This document shows, one piece after another, positions 1 through 5,859 of a stretch of DNA of 6,912 bases. The DNA is taken from assembly GCA_903847545.1 (NCBI GenBank), contig CAINDZ010000481.1, positions 1 through 6,912 of the forward strand. The letters run 5' to 3'. A model generated the notes under the pieces. The model had not been told where the DNA came from. It was given only the letters and a program-made list of their open reading frames with translations, and did no database searches. Each line of letters starts with the position of its first letter. Position 1 is the stretch's first letter. The translations under genes were made by a program, and so were the position numbers. The DNA is from an uncultured bacterium (GTDB lineage Bacteria > Krumholzibacteriota > Krumholzibacteriia > LZORAL124-64-63).

Positions 1-399
1 ATCCCCGCCACGCAGCTCTCGCTGCAGCCGCGCCGCACGGCCGACCACCACTACCGCCTGGGCCTCGCACTGGCGCAGCTGCGTCGCGACAACGTCCTCG
101 TGATCGGCAGCGGCGGCGCCACGCACAACCTGGGCGCGCTCGGCCCCGGCATGCACCTGCCCGACTGGGCGGCCGCCTTCGACACCTGGCTGGACGAACA
201 CGTGCAAGCCGGCGATGCCGACGCCCTCATCGACTGGGAGGCGCGCGCGCCGTTCGCCGCGCGCAACCATCCGTCCAACGACCATTACCTGCCGGTACTT
301 ACGGCCCTCGGCGCCGCGGGCGACGGCGCGCGCGGCACGACGCTGCACGCCAGCGCAGCGTACGGATCGCTGTCGCTGCGCGCGTTCGCCTTCGCCTGA
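1..399 (+). CDS. DODA-type extradiol aromatic ring-opening dioxygenase (YgiD/LigB-like), 3' part
   Basis: The reading frame is open from the first base of the window, so the gene begins upstream; 132 residues and the TGA stop are visible. Two stretches recall the 4,5-DOPA dioxygenase/YgiD branch of the LigB superfamily: a VIGSGGATHNL segment (about residues 34-44), and HPSNDHYLPVLTALGAA near residues 90-106, matching the family's late P-x-x-H-[FY]-L-P block. In characterised members the His of the H-N-L block is a metal ligand and the later His sits in the active site; both are present here (visible residues 42 and 95). Such enzymes are soluble, non-haem metal-dependent and cleave catechol-type rings; the natural substrate in bacteria is often unknown. 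The N-terminal metal ligands lie outside the window and cannot be checked. The family call is fairly sure; the substrate is not inferred. Confidence 0.85.
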   Translation: MPATQLSLQPRRTADHHYRLGLALAQLRRDNVLVIGSGGATHNLGALGPGMHLPDWAAAFDTWLDEHVQAGDADALIDWEARAPFAARNHPSNDHYLPVLTALGAAGDGARGTTLHASAAYGSLSLRAFAFA

Positions 400-589
400 T
401 TCCCAATCGCTACAAAAACAGTGTGCTTTAAATATTCAGGCGTCGATGGCTCCGCTTTCGGCTTGCCCTGCCTTGTCCACTTATGGTGCAATACGGGGAT
501 CAGTGGCGCGCGGATCAGGCGCAGGGGATGGCGCCGGGCTGTGGGCACACTGGGGGTGTCAGTTCCGCTCCCACCCGAAGGAGTGATCC
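400..589. other. Intergenic region upstream of the MFS-Usp gene
   Basis: This 190-base gap separates the dioxygenase stop from the transporter start. It holds a short AT-rich patch (about 411-436) and a direct repeat of GGATCAG (497-503 and 512-518, start-to-start distance 15). I could not find a -35/-10 pair with convincing spacing, although transcription of the transporter must start somewhere here or upstream. No terminator hairpin with a T tract was seen after the dioxygenase. Confidence 0.4.
578..583 (+). promoter_or_regulatory. Ribosome binding site of the MFS-Usp gene
   Basis: AAGGAG lies six bases before the ATG at 590. It matches the anti-Shine-Dalgarno core and decides the start of the transporter gene against the much longer overlapping frames. 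Confidence 0.85.
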
Positions 590-2452
590 ATGGCCGACCA
601 AGCTGCTCCCGGCGCCGTCAGCGCCGGCCAGGGCGAACAGGGCCTGCCGCGCATCATCTTCGCATCCGCTGCGGGGACGATGATCGAGTGGTACGACTTC
701 TATATCTTCGGCAGCCTCGCGACCGTCATTTCCAGCAAGTTCTACCACACGGGCACCCCGCTCGGCGACCTGATCGCCTGGCTGGCCGCCTTTGCGGTGG
801 GCTTCATCGTGCGCCCGTTCGGCGCCATCGTCTTCGGTCGTGTCGGCGACATGATCGGCCGCAAGTACACCTTCCTGGTCACGATGACCCTGATGGGCCT
901 GTGCACGTTCGCCGTCGGCCTGCTGCCGACCGCGGACCAGATCGGGCCCGCCGCCGGCATCATCCTGATCCTGCTGCGCATCCTGCAGGGCCTGGCCCTG
1001 GGCGGCGAGTACGGCGGCGCCGCCACCTACGTGGCCGAGCACGCGCCCGCGGGCCGTCGCGGCTTCTACACCAGCTGGATCCAGATCACCGCCACCCTGG
1101 GCCTGTTCGTGTCGCTGGGCGTCATCCTGGCCACCCGCAGCATCCTGGGCGAGGAGCAGTTCAAGGCGTACGGCTGGCGCATCCCCTTCCTGATCTCGAT
1201 CCTGCTGGTCGCGTTGTCGCTGTACATCCGCATGTCGCTGCGCGAGTCGCCGATGTACGCGAAGCTGAAGCAGAAGGGCCAGCTCTCCAAGAATCCCATC
1301 AAGGAGAGCTTCGGCAACGCCTACAACCTGCGCTACGTGGCCCTGGCGCTGTTCGGCGCCACCATGGGCCAGGGTGTGGTGTGGTACACCGGCCAGTTCT
1401 ACGCGCTGTTCTACCTGCAGAAGATCTTCCAGGTGAGCCTGGTGCACTCGAACCTGATCGTCGGCGGCGCCCTGCTGCTGGGCACGCCGCTGTTCGTGTT
1501 CTTCGGCAACCTGTCCGACAAGATCGGGCGCAAGAAGATCATGCTCTGGGGCATGGTGCTGGCCGTGCTGCTGTACTACCCGATCTACGGGGCGATGGCG
1601 TCGTTCGCGCCGCCCCCGAAGGATCCCACCAAGCCGATGCAGCTGTTCCTGTTCCCCTACCAGGGGTACCAGCCGGTCATGCTGTCGCTGCTGGTGTTCC
1701 TGCAGGTCGTGTTCGTGACCATGGTGTACGGCCCCATCGCGGCGTTCCTGGTCGAGCTCTTCCCGACCAAGATCCGCTACACGTCGATGTCGCTGCCGTA
1801 CCACATCGGCAACGGCGTCTTCGGCGGCATGGTGCCCATCATCGGCCTGTCGTTGATCAACTCGACGCACAACAACTTCGCGGGCATCTGGTACCCGATG
1901 GCCATCGCGGCGGTGTGCGCCATCATCGGCTTCTGGAAGCTGCCCGAGACGCACCACGTCGACATCTCGTCGGACCACTCGATCGCGTCCACGCGCAAGA
2001 CCAAGCCGGCGCCGGCCTCCGGTCGCCGCATCCTGGTGCCGCTGGACGGCTCGCACACGTCCGAGGGCGTGCTGGCCCACGCGCAGTCGCTGGCCAAGGC
2101 CGACGGCTCCGAGTTGGTCCTGCTGCAGGTGGTGAACACGGCCGGCGAGATCTTCAGCGATCCGTCGATCGCCGCCGAGGACGTGTCCGCGGCCGAGGCG
2201 GCCGAGAAGTCGTACCTCGAGGGCATCCTGGCGCGTGTCCGGGCCGAGGGCGCCAACGCTTCGCTCGAGATCCGCGAGGGCCCGATCGCCGACACCATCC
2301 TGGCGACGGCGCGCGAACTGCAGGTCAACATGATCGCCATGTCGACCCACGGTCGCACGGGCCTGCGGAAGATGCTCATGGGCAGCATCACCGAGGGCAT
2401 CGTGAAGCATTCGCCGGTGCCGGTGCTGGTCATCCGTCCGAAGGACGACTAG
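590..2452 (+). CDS. MFS transporter (metabolite:H+ symporter type) fused to a C-terminal universal stress protein domain
   Basis: The 620-residue product has two parts. Residues about 20-455 form a 12-helix major facilitator of the metabolite:H+ symporter (ProP/ShiA-like) type: EWYDFYIFG at 33-41, the loop 2-3 signature GRVGDMIGRK at 83-92, RILQGLALGGEYGGA at 130-144, the second-half copy GNLSDKIGRKK at 306-316, and ELFPTKIRYTSMSLPYHIG at 389-407. Such proteins import small organic acids, osmolytes or shikimate-like compounds with protons; the substrate is not readable here. After a short polar linker (about 456-477), residues 478-616 are a complete Usp fold starting RRILVPLDGS. It carries the nucleotide-binding signature STHGRTGLRKMLMGS (585-599), with Ser in place of the first Gly of G-x2-G-x9-G-S, and ends VPVLVIRP. 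The Usp part would lie in the cytoplasm, so nucleotide-dependent control of transport is a reasonable inference. A proline-rich loop at 336-361 precedes the last helices. The start is fixed by AAGGAG; the gene ends in its own terminator. Confidence 0.93.
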   Translation: MADQAAPGAVSAGQGEQGLPRIIFASAAGTMIEWYDFYIFGSLATVISSKFYHTGTPLGDLIAWLAAFAVGFIVRPFGAIVFGRVGDMIGRKYTFLVTMTLMGLCTFAVGLLPTADQIGPAAGIILILLRILQGLALGGEYGGAATYVAEHAPAGRRGFYTSWIQITATLGLFVSLGVILATRSILGEEQFKAYGWRIPFLISILLVALSLYIRMSLRESPMYAKLKQKGQLSKNPIKESFGNAYNLRYVALALFGATMGQGVVWYTGQFYALFYLQKIFQVSLVHSNLIVGGALLLGTPLFVFFGNLSDKIGRKKIMLWGMVLAVLLYYPIYGAMASFAPPPKDPTKPMQLFLFPYQGYQPVMLSLLVFLQVVFVTMVYGPIAAFLVELFPTKIRYTSMSLPYHIGNGVFGGMVPIIGLSLINSTHNNFAGIWYPMAIAAVCAIIGFWKLPETHHVDISSDHSIASTRKTKPAPASGRRILVPLDGSHTSEGVLAHAQSLAKADGSELVLLQVVNTAGEIFSDPSIAAEDVSAAEAAEKSYLEGILARVRAEGANASLEIREGPIADTILATARELQVNMIAMSTHGRTGLRKMLMGSITEGIVKHSPVPVLVIRPKDD

Positions 2453-2491
2453 GCCGCGCCCTGAGTGAGGGTTGTGCCGTCGAGATTGAGT

Positions 2492-2530
2492 CCGGCCACG
2501 CCGCAACTGCAGCGTGGCCGGCTTTTCTTT
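2492..2530 (+). terminator. Intrinsic terminator of the MFS-Usp gene
   Basis: CCGGCCACGC (2492-2501) and GCGTGGCCGG (2512-2521) form a perfect 10-bp stem with a 10-base loop, followed at once by CTTTTCTTT. It lies 40 bases after the transporter stop and just before the 3' end of the minus-strand transposase-like gene. The T tract is on the plus-strand side only, so it serves the transporter. Confidence 0.9.
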
Positions 2531-2535
2531 CGGGA

Positions 2536-3681
2536 TCAGGCCGCGTACTTGAGCTCATGGCGCCGCAGTCGCGGCAGCGCCCGCGTGCCGATGCTTCGCC
2601 AATAGTATTCGGACCAGCGAGTGGGCAGGCCGGTGCGACTGACGAAGATCCGTCGCCCCAACAGCTCATCAGATGTCACCCGATGATCCAGCGTCCCGCG
2701 CACCTCGGCCGGTGTCGGCCCGCGCGGTTTCTTCTCGCGCCGGCTCTTCATGTAGTTCCGCCACACCAGGAACACCGCCAACCGCTCGGCGCTCGCCTGC
2801 CGACGCTTTGACCACGCGATCGTCTCACGCTTGTGGTTCGCGCTGCTGTGTCGTACGAGCATGTCGGCCAGATTCACAGGAAACAGCGGATTCCCGGCGT
2901 CCCGGCGCTCCTTGCTCGACGTGACCAGATGCGTCACCGGGCAGCCAAGTGAGCGGATGGCGTGCGGATAAGTGCGATGATCGTCGCTAAGCACCGTCAG
3001 ATGCGACTGGCTGCCCGCGACCACTTCGAGCAAGTGCTTCACGTCCCTGAACACGGCCTTGGGGTCCGGCCGACCGAACGCGGCCTCCAGGCGTTCCCGC
3101 TTTCGTTTCTGGGCAGGCGTCATCGTGCCCGAACGACGGACTTCACTGTCGGTGAAGTAGACGATGAAATCAGACTCCGGCTCCACAGCCAGGTGGTGAT
3201 GAAAAGGCCAGTACTGGGAGTGCTCGAAGGTCACGAAGCCGTCGATGGCCACGCGCTCGGCTGGAGCGGCCGTCTTCATCTGCTTGGCATGGAACAGCAG
3301 GCAGTGCCGACCCAGCCGGGCCAGTTGCTGGTCGATCGTGGATGGCGAGACACCGAGATCACGCGCGATCTGGCGATTGGCCATGCAGCCGGTGGTCTTG
3401 GTCAGCAGGGCGGGCAGGATATCCGGGCGTTTCAGCCAGTAGGTTGTGGCGAAGGTCTGGGTGCTGAAGGACCTCCGGCAATGGAGGCATAGAAACCGCT
3501 GGACACGGTGCGGCGCGACCTGTCTACCGAAGGTTCCGATGCGTTTGAAGCGCCAGTCATCCGTTAACTGCAAGTGATACATGCAGTTGGGATTGGGGCA
3601 ATGCGGCGGAATGAAGGATTCGGCTTGGTTGATCATGTCCAATCCGGGCATTACCCGGGCCAGACACATTCTAGCAGGCAC
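2536..3681 (-). CDS. Transposase-like protein with N-terminal zinc finger and DDE-type core (IS1-like)
   Basis: Counted from the GTG at 3681 the product has 381 residues. A probable zinc ribbon comes first (C28, C33, then C65 and C68 in CLHC), followed by RRSFSTQTFATTYWLKRP. A helix-turn-helix region lies at about 97-124 (GCMANRQIARDLGVSPSTID). The core has AIDGF with D147, LSDDH with D233/D234, and a late block HKRETIAWSKRRQASAERL (283-301) that recalls the S-x-S-K region of IS1 transposases. The third acidic residue is uncertain: the position matching the IS1 Glu seems to be a Gln, with E286 and E299 as alternatives. The start is also uncertain, since ATG codons at 3669, 3651 and 3636 are in frame and none has a clear ribosome binding site; the last (MINQAESF) is attractive because the zinc finger follows closely. 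The frame is intact. No terminal inverted repeats or target duplication were found by eye, so it may be an orphan or domesticated gene. Confidence 0.75.
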   Translation of the reverse strand: MPARMCLARVMPGLDMINQAESFIPPHCPNPNCMYHLQLTDDWRFKRIGTFGRQVAPHRVQRFLCLHCRRSFSTQTFATTYWLKRPDILPALLTKTTGCMANRQIARDLGVSPSTIDQQLARLGRHCLLFHAKQMKTAAPAERVAIDGFVTFEHSQYWPFHHHLAVEPESDFIVYFTDSEVRRSGTMTPAQKRKRERLEAAFGRPDPKAVFRDVKHLLEVVAGSQSHLTVLSDDHRTYPHAIRSLGCPVTHLVTSSKERRDAGNPLFPVNLADMLVRHSSANHKRETIAWSKRRQASAERLAVFLVWRNYMKSRREKKPRGPTPAEVRGTLDHRVTSDELLGRRIFVSRTGLPTRWSEYYWRSIGTRALPRLRRHELKYAA

Positions 3682-3752
3682 AACTCTTGACGCGCCCGCC
3701 GCCAGCCCCGACCTTCGCTCCGGATGCCGCCGCCTTCCGCCCTCGGCACGCT

Positions 3753-3756
3753 GGAG
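3753..3756 (+). promoter_or_regulatory. Ribosome binding site deciding the marC-family start
   Basis: GGAG lies five bases before the ATG at 3762. The frame is open 75 bases further upstream (TTG at 3687), but those 25 codons encode a Pro/Ala-rich stretch unlike a MarC N-terminus, so the ATG is preferred. Confidence 0.7.
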
Positions 3757-3761
3757 CCGCC

Positions 3762-4448
3762 ATGGACCTGACCGGATTCGCCCTGCTGACCCTGTCGTCG
3801 CTGTTCGCGGTGATCGACCCGCTGGGCTGCATCCCGTTCTTCACGGGGCAGACCGCCGGGTTCTCGCGCGCCCGCAAGCGGCACATCCTGGTGCGCGCCC
3901 TGCTGGTCTCGCTGTTCGTGCTGCTGGCGTTCACCTACGCGGGCAGCCTGCTGCTGCACACCTTCGGCATCACCGTCGAGGCGTTCCGCATCGCCGGCGG
4001 CGTCATCCTGTTCGGCATCGGCCTGGACATGCTGCAGAGCCGCCCGCGCCGCTGGCACACGGGCCTGGACCAGGCCGCCAAGCTGGCCGCCGCCGAGGCG
4101 GAGGCCGTGCCCATCGACCACGGCCACGACCATGACCACGACCCGTCCGTGACGCCGCTGGCCATCCCGATGATCGCCGGCCCGGCCTCGATCACCACGG
4201 TGATGGTGCTGCGGGCCGAGTCGCCGGGCGTGCCGGGCGCGCTCATCGTGGGCCTGGGCGTGGCGCTGATCCTGCTCCTGACGGGCATCATCCTGCTGGC
4301 GGCCGACACCGTGCTGCGCCGCCTGGGCGGCACCGGCATGCGCATCGTCGAGAAGCTGATGGGACTGCTGGTGACGGTGATCGCCGTGCAGCTGGTGATG
4401 AACGGCGTGGGCCCGTTCATCTCGGGCCTTGTGCGCAGCGGTTCGTGA
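3762..4448 (+). CDS. MarC-family integral membrane protein with a His/Asp-rich loop
   Basis: The 228-residue protein fits MarC/UPF0056 membrane proteins, usually about 200-220 residues with six helices. Diagnostic segments are LFAVIDPLGCIPFF (14-27), FRIAGGVILFGIGLDML (75-91), PLAIPMIAGPASITTVM (132-148), and the C-terminal IVEKLMGLLVTVIAVQLVMN (195-214). The function of the family is unresolved; its name comes from the mar locus of E. coli, but a role in antibiotic resistance was not upheld, and transport is only presumed. The loop between helices 3 and 4 (about 92-131) is long and carries HGHDHDHD at 120-127, which might bind a divalent metal; this is inference. The transposase-like gene lies divergently upstream. 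I see no clear promoter or terminator for this gene. Confidence 0.9.
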   Translation: MDLTGFALLTLSSLFAVIDPLGCIPFFTGQTAGFSRARKRHILVRALLVSLFVLLAFTYAGSLLLHTFGITVEAFRIAGGVILFGIGLDMLQSRPRRWHTGLDQAAKLAAAEAEAVPIDHGHDHDHDPSVTPLAIPMIAGPASITTVMVLRAESPGVPGALIVGLGVALILLLTGIILLAADTVLRRLGGTGMRIVEKLMGLLVTVIAVQLVMNGVGPFISGLVRSGS

Positions 4449-4481
4449 CCGGTTGCCGGCCGGCGCCGGCGCGATTCCCCG

Positions 4482-4509
4482 TTCGCATTCGCCCTTTGCA
4501 TGGTAGGAT
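4482..4509 (+). promoter_or_regulatory. Possible sigma70-like promoter before the two-helix membrane protein
   Basis: TTCGCA (4482-4487) and TAGGAT (4504-4509) are 16 bases apart, each matching four of six consensus positions. The pair lies between the marC-family stop and the next start, about 57 bases upstream of the ATG at 4566. It is only moderately good, and read-through from the marC-family gene is equally possible. Confidence 0.3.
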
Positions 4510-4565
4510 GGGGGCGCGCGCCGCGTGGCGCGCCCTCGACCCGGGCCAGGAAGGCGGCGTTCCGC

Positions 4566-5342
4566 ATGTCGAACCGCTCGCACACGTCACGCAAGGGCCG
4601 GGCCGTCGCCGCGGCCTGGCTGGTGGCGGGCGTGGCCGGCCTGGGCGGCGCGGGCTGGGGGCTGGCGCAGGCGCCGTTTTTCCACCGCCAGGACCTGCCG
4701 GCGTTCCGGCGGCAGCACCGTGACCTGTTCGCGAAGGCGGACATCGTGACGCTGGCCTCGGTGCCGGTGCCGTTCCGCATCGCGGGGCACGACAGCCTGG
4801 CGGGCATCCTCGGCTACTGCCGCTTCGACAACATCACCGCCGGCGTCGAAGAACAGGGCGTCGCGGCGCCGGACATCCGCTGGGCGCCCGGCCACGAGCG
4901 GCAGTGGCCCGCGACCATCACCTACAGTCCGCGCACGGCCGTGCTGCGCGAGCCACCCCCGCTCGAGTGCATCCTGACGTTCCCGCCCGCCGGCGCCGGC
5001 GTGCCGCGCGCGTTCACGATCGAGGCCGAGGTTTCGGTGCTGCGCTGGGTGGACACCGGCCGGCACGAGGTGGTCTCGCGCCGGCTGCTGGAACGGCACA
5101 CCGTCTACGTGCCCACCGACCCCGCCGAGACGGGTGTGCTGACCGAGTACGATCGCCTGACCGCGGCGCAGGCGCGCGCCGAGAGCATGGGCGGCTGGGG
5201 CGTGTTCGGCGGCATGGCCGGGCTGGTGCTGGCCTGGAGCGGCGTGTCGGGATTCCTCGACGCGATCGGCGTGGTGCGCATCGACAAGGGCGGGCGCATC
5301 CGGCGCGTGCGCAAGGGCGGCGGCCGGCGGAAGCGGAAGTGA
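4566..5342 (+). CDS. Hypothetical membrane protein with two transmembrane helices and a basic C-terminal tail
   Basis: I do not recognise this 258-residue protein. It begins with a basic segment (SNRSHTSRKGR), then a hydrophobic helix at about 13-36. A mostly polar domain of about 170 residues follows, containing two cysteines (C85 and C135) that could form a disulfide if it is periplasmic. A second helix lies at about 209-233, and the C-terminal tail is strongly basic (RIRRVRKGGGRRKRK). By the positive-inside rule both ends would face the cytoplasm and the domain the outside. The start ATG at 4566 has AGGAAGG at 4548-4554 upstream; an in-frame ATG at 4500 would add 22 Arg/Ala-rich residues and overlaps the possible promoter, so it is not preferred. 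The general layout resembles DUF3592-like membrane proteins, but I see no motif that proves it. The cysteine synthase relic begins only 10 bases after the stop, suggesting the two were once co-transcribed. Confidence 0.7.
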   Translation: MSNRSHTSRKGRAVAAAWLVAGVAGLGGAGWGLAQAPFFHRQDLPAFRRQHRDLFAKADIVTLASVPVPFRIAGHDSLAGILGYCRFDNITAGVEEQGVAAPDIRWAPGHERQWPATITYSPRTAVLREPPPLECILTFPPAGAGVPRAFTIEAEVSVLRWVDTGRHEVVSRRLLERHTVYVPTDPAETGVLTEYDRLTAAQARAESMGGWGVFGGMAGLVLAWSGVSGFLDAIGVVRIDKGGRIRRVRKGGGRRKRK

Positions 5343-5352
5343 TCCCCTCGTC

Positions 5353-5483
5353 ATGTCCATCCTCGACGCGATTGGCCATACCTCGCTGATCCCCCTGCGC
5401 CAGACCCCGGGCGGCTGGTGGTCACCGTGGCGCCGGACTCGGGGCTGAAGTACCTGGGGACGGACGTCTATCGGGCCGGGTAA
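5353..5483 (+). pseudogene. Cysteine synthase-like gene relic (internal deletion joining N- and C-termini out of frame)
   Basis: From the ATG at 5353 the frame reads MSILDAIGHTSLIPLRQ, the typical start of fold-type II PLP enzymes of the cysteine synthase/cystathionine beta-synthase group (consensus ILDAIGNTPLVRLR). It then loses similarity and stops at a TGA (5446-5448). In another frame, 5412-5483 reads RLVVTVAPDSGLKYLGTDVY and ends RAG plus a TAA, which is the typical end of the same family (V-x-PDSG-x-x-Y-L-S/G-T). The whole middle, including the PLP lysine and phosphate-binding loop, is missing: about 270 of roughly 310 codons. The junction lies near 5403-5412 and shifts the frame. The gene cannot make an active enzyme. 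A real deletion is the simplest reading; an assembly join between the two ends is the main alternative. Confidence 0.8.
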
Positions 5484-5624
5484 GGGCTTCCCAAAAAAAG
5501 TTCCACGGGCGGGGGCGCGCGGGCCAGCTGCCGGGCGAGAGCAGCTGGTGTCGCGGCGTCGGCGACCCGTGGAACCCGTGTGCTGGTCAGGGTCCTCGGG
5601 TGGGGGCCCGAGGTTGGAAAGCCC
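5484..5624. other. Nested inverted repeats; candidate structured RNA of unknown class
   Basis: The segment starts at the base after the relic's stop codon. An outer pairing joins GGGCTTCC (5484-5491) with GGAAAGCCC (5616-5624), with one bulged A. Inside, GTTCCACGGG (5500-5509) pairs perfectly with CCCGTGGAAC (5566-5575). Within that arm lie CCAGCTG/CAGCTGG (5524-5530/5542-5548) and TCGC/GCGA (5551-5554/5562-5565), giving a branched junction. A further hairpin, CCTCGGG/CCCGAGG (5594-5600/5607-5613), sits between the arm and the outer pairing. I compared it from memory with tmRNA, 6S, SRP, RNase P and common riboswitch cores and recognised none. The outer pair needs a plus-strand transcript, while the U tract after the long stem suggests the minus strand, so the strand is left open. 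It may also be DNA-level structure of a mobile element end. Confidence 0.4.
5493..5575 (-). terminator. Branched terminator-like hairpin followed by seven U on the minus strand
   Basis: Read on the minus strand, GTTCCACGGG and CCCGTGGAAC close a 10-bp stem over 56 bases that contain two smaller hairpins. The stem is followed with no gap by TTTTTTT (complement of 5493-5499). This is the form of an intrinsic terminator, though with an unusually large branched head. It would end any transcript coming leftward from the AT-rich island, before it entered the cysteine synthase relic. No minus-strand protein gene is seen that would need it. Confidence 0.4.
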
Positions 5625-5630
5625 AGCATC

Positions 5631-5668
5631 GCAGGCAACTATTCTACGGGACGGAACGGCTGGCCTGC
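5631..5668. repeat. Small inverted repeat GCAGGC/GCCTGC
   Basis: GCAGGC (5631-5636) and GCCTGC (5663-5668) are complementary across 26 bases and lie directly after the nested repeats. An alternative pairing CCAGC/GCTGG (5623-5627/5659-5663) competes with it. It may extend the structured segment, but six base pairs alone are weak evidence. Confidence 0.25.
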
Positions 5669-5684
5669 AAGAAGCAAAAGCGCG

Positions 5685-5850
5685 AACTAAAAAATAGTGC
5701 CCCAGGAGAAGTCATTTGTCGCCCGACGCGTGAAGAATATTTACAGAAGTCCCGTATAATCAACCACTTCGAGTCAATATTAGACATATGGTCTTGATTT
5801 TATCATTAATAATTTTCATGTGTTGTTTTTAACAATTAGGTGAACTAGAA
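5685..5850. other. AT-rich island between the structured segment and the secreted protein gene
   Basis: The base composition changes sharply here: 29 of the 100 bases 5751-5850 are G or C, against strongly GC-rich genes on both sides. It contains a perfect TATAAT at 5755-5760, but no good -35 at 16-18 bases before it. The promoter of the secreted protein gene lies at its right end. The only open frame across it (GTG at 5600 to 5797) has no ribosome binding site and no family resemblance. The composition suggests acquired DNA or a remnant of a mobile element. Confidence 0.5.
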
Positions 5851-5851
5851 T
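5823..5851 (+). promoter_or_regulatory. Sigma70-like promoter of the secreted protein gene
   Basis: TTGTTT (5823-5828) and TAGAAT (5846-5851) are separated by 17 bases; the -10 matches five of six consensus positions and the -35 three of six. Transcription would start near 5858, giving a leader of about 44 bases before the ATG at 5902. Confidence 0.5.
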
Positions 5852-5859
5852 TCTCAACC

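Noticed and set aside
515..2506. A 663-codon open frame on the minus strand opposite the transporter gene
   Set aside because: The product is dominated by Arg, Gln, His, Asp and Gly, typical of antisense frames in GC-rich genes, and it runs into the terminator of the real gene.
421..2811. A 796-codon open frame on the plus strand over the transporter gene
   Set aside because: It is a shifted frame over a GC-rich gene; its product is Arg/Pro/Gly/His-rich without family resemblance, while the other frame gives a clear MFS-Usp protein with a ribosome binding site.
2962..3492. A 176-codon plus-strand frame opposite the transposase-like gene
   Set aside because: The minus-strand frame has zinc-finger, HTH and DDE-like motifs; the plus frame has no recognisable motif or ribosome binding site.
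3644..3658. Short inverted repeat CCGGG/CCCGG near the start of the transposase-like gene
   Set aside because: Five base pairs in GC-rich DNA are expected by chance, and no matching sequence is at the other end of the gene, so it is not a convincing terminal repeat.
4451..4470. GC palindrome after the marC-family gene as a terminator
   Set aside because: GCCGGCGCCGGC is self-complementary but leaves no loop and has no T tract after it; such strings are common in GC-rich spacers.
3651..4583. A 310-codon minus-strand frame opposite the marC-family gene
   Set aside because: Its composition (Gln/His/Arg/Ala-rich) marks it as an antisense shadow of a strongly supported membrane protein gene.
5500..5575. 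Integron attC site
   Set aside because: The arms read GTTCCAC at the left and GTGGAAC at the right, the reverse of the RYYYAAC...GTTRRRY order of attC, and no integrase or cassette array is present.
5484..5700. Retron msr/msd or group II intron RNA
   Set aside because: No reverse transcriptase is in the window and I see neither a priming-G context nor a domain V-like hairpin.
5755..5760. Perfect TATAAT as a promoter -10
   Set aside because: No acceptable -35 or extended -10 precedes it at 15-19 bases; the pair at 5823-5851 is a better promoter for the downstream gene.
5600..5797. A 65-codon plus-strand frame from a GTG inside the structured segment into the AT-rich island
   Set aside because: There is no ribosome binding site, the start lies inside a perfect hairpin, and the product resembles no family I know. 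Its Lys/Arg/Glu-rich composition keeps a small chance that it is a gene fragment.
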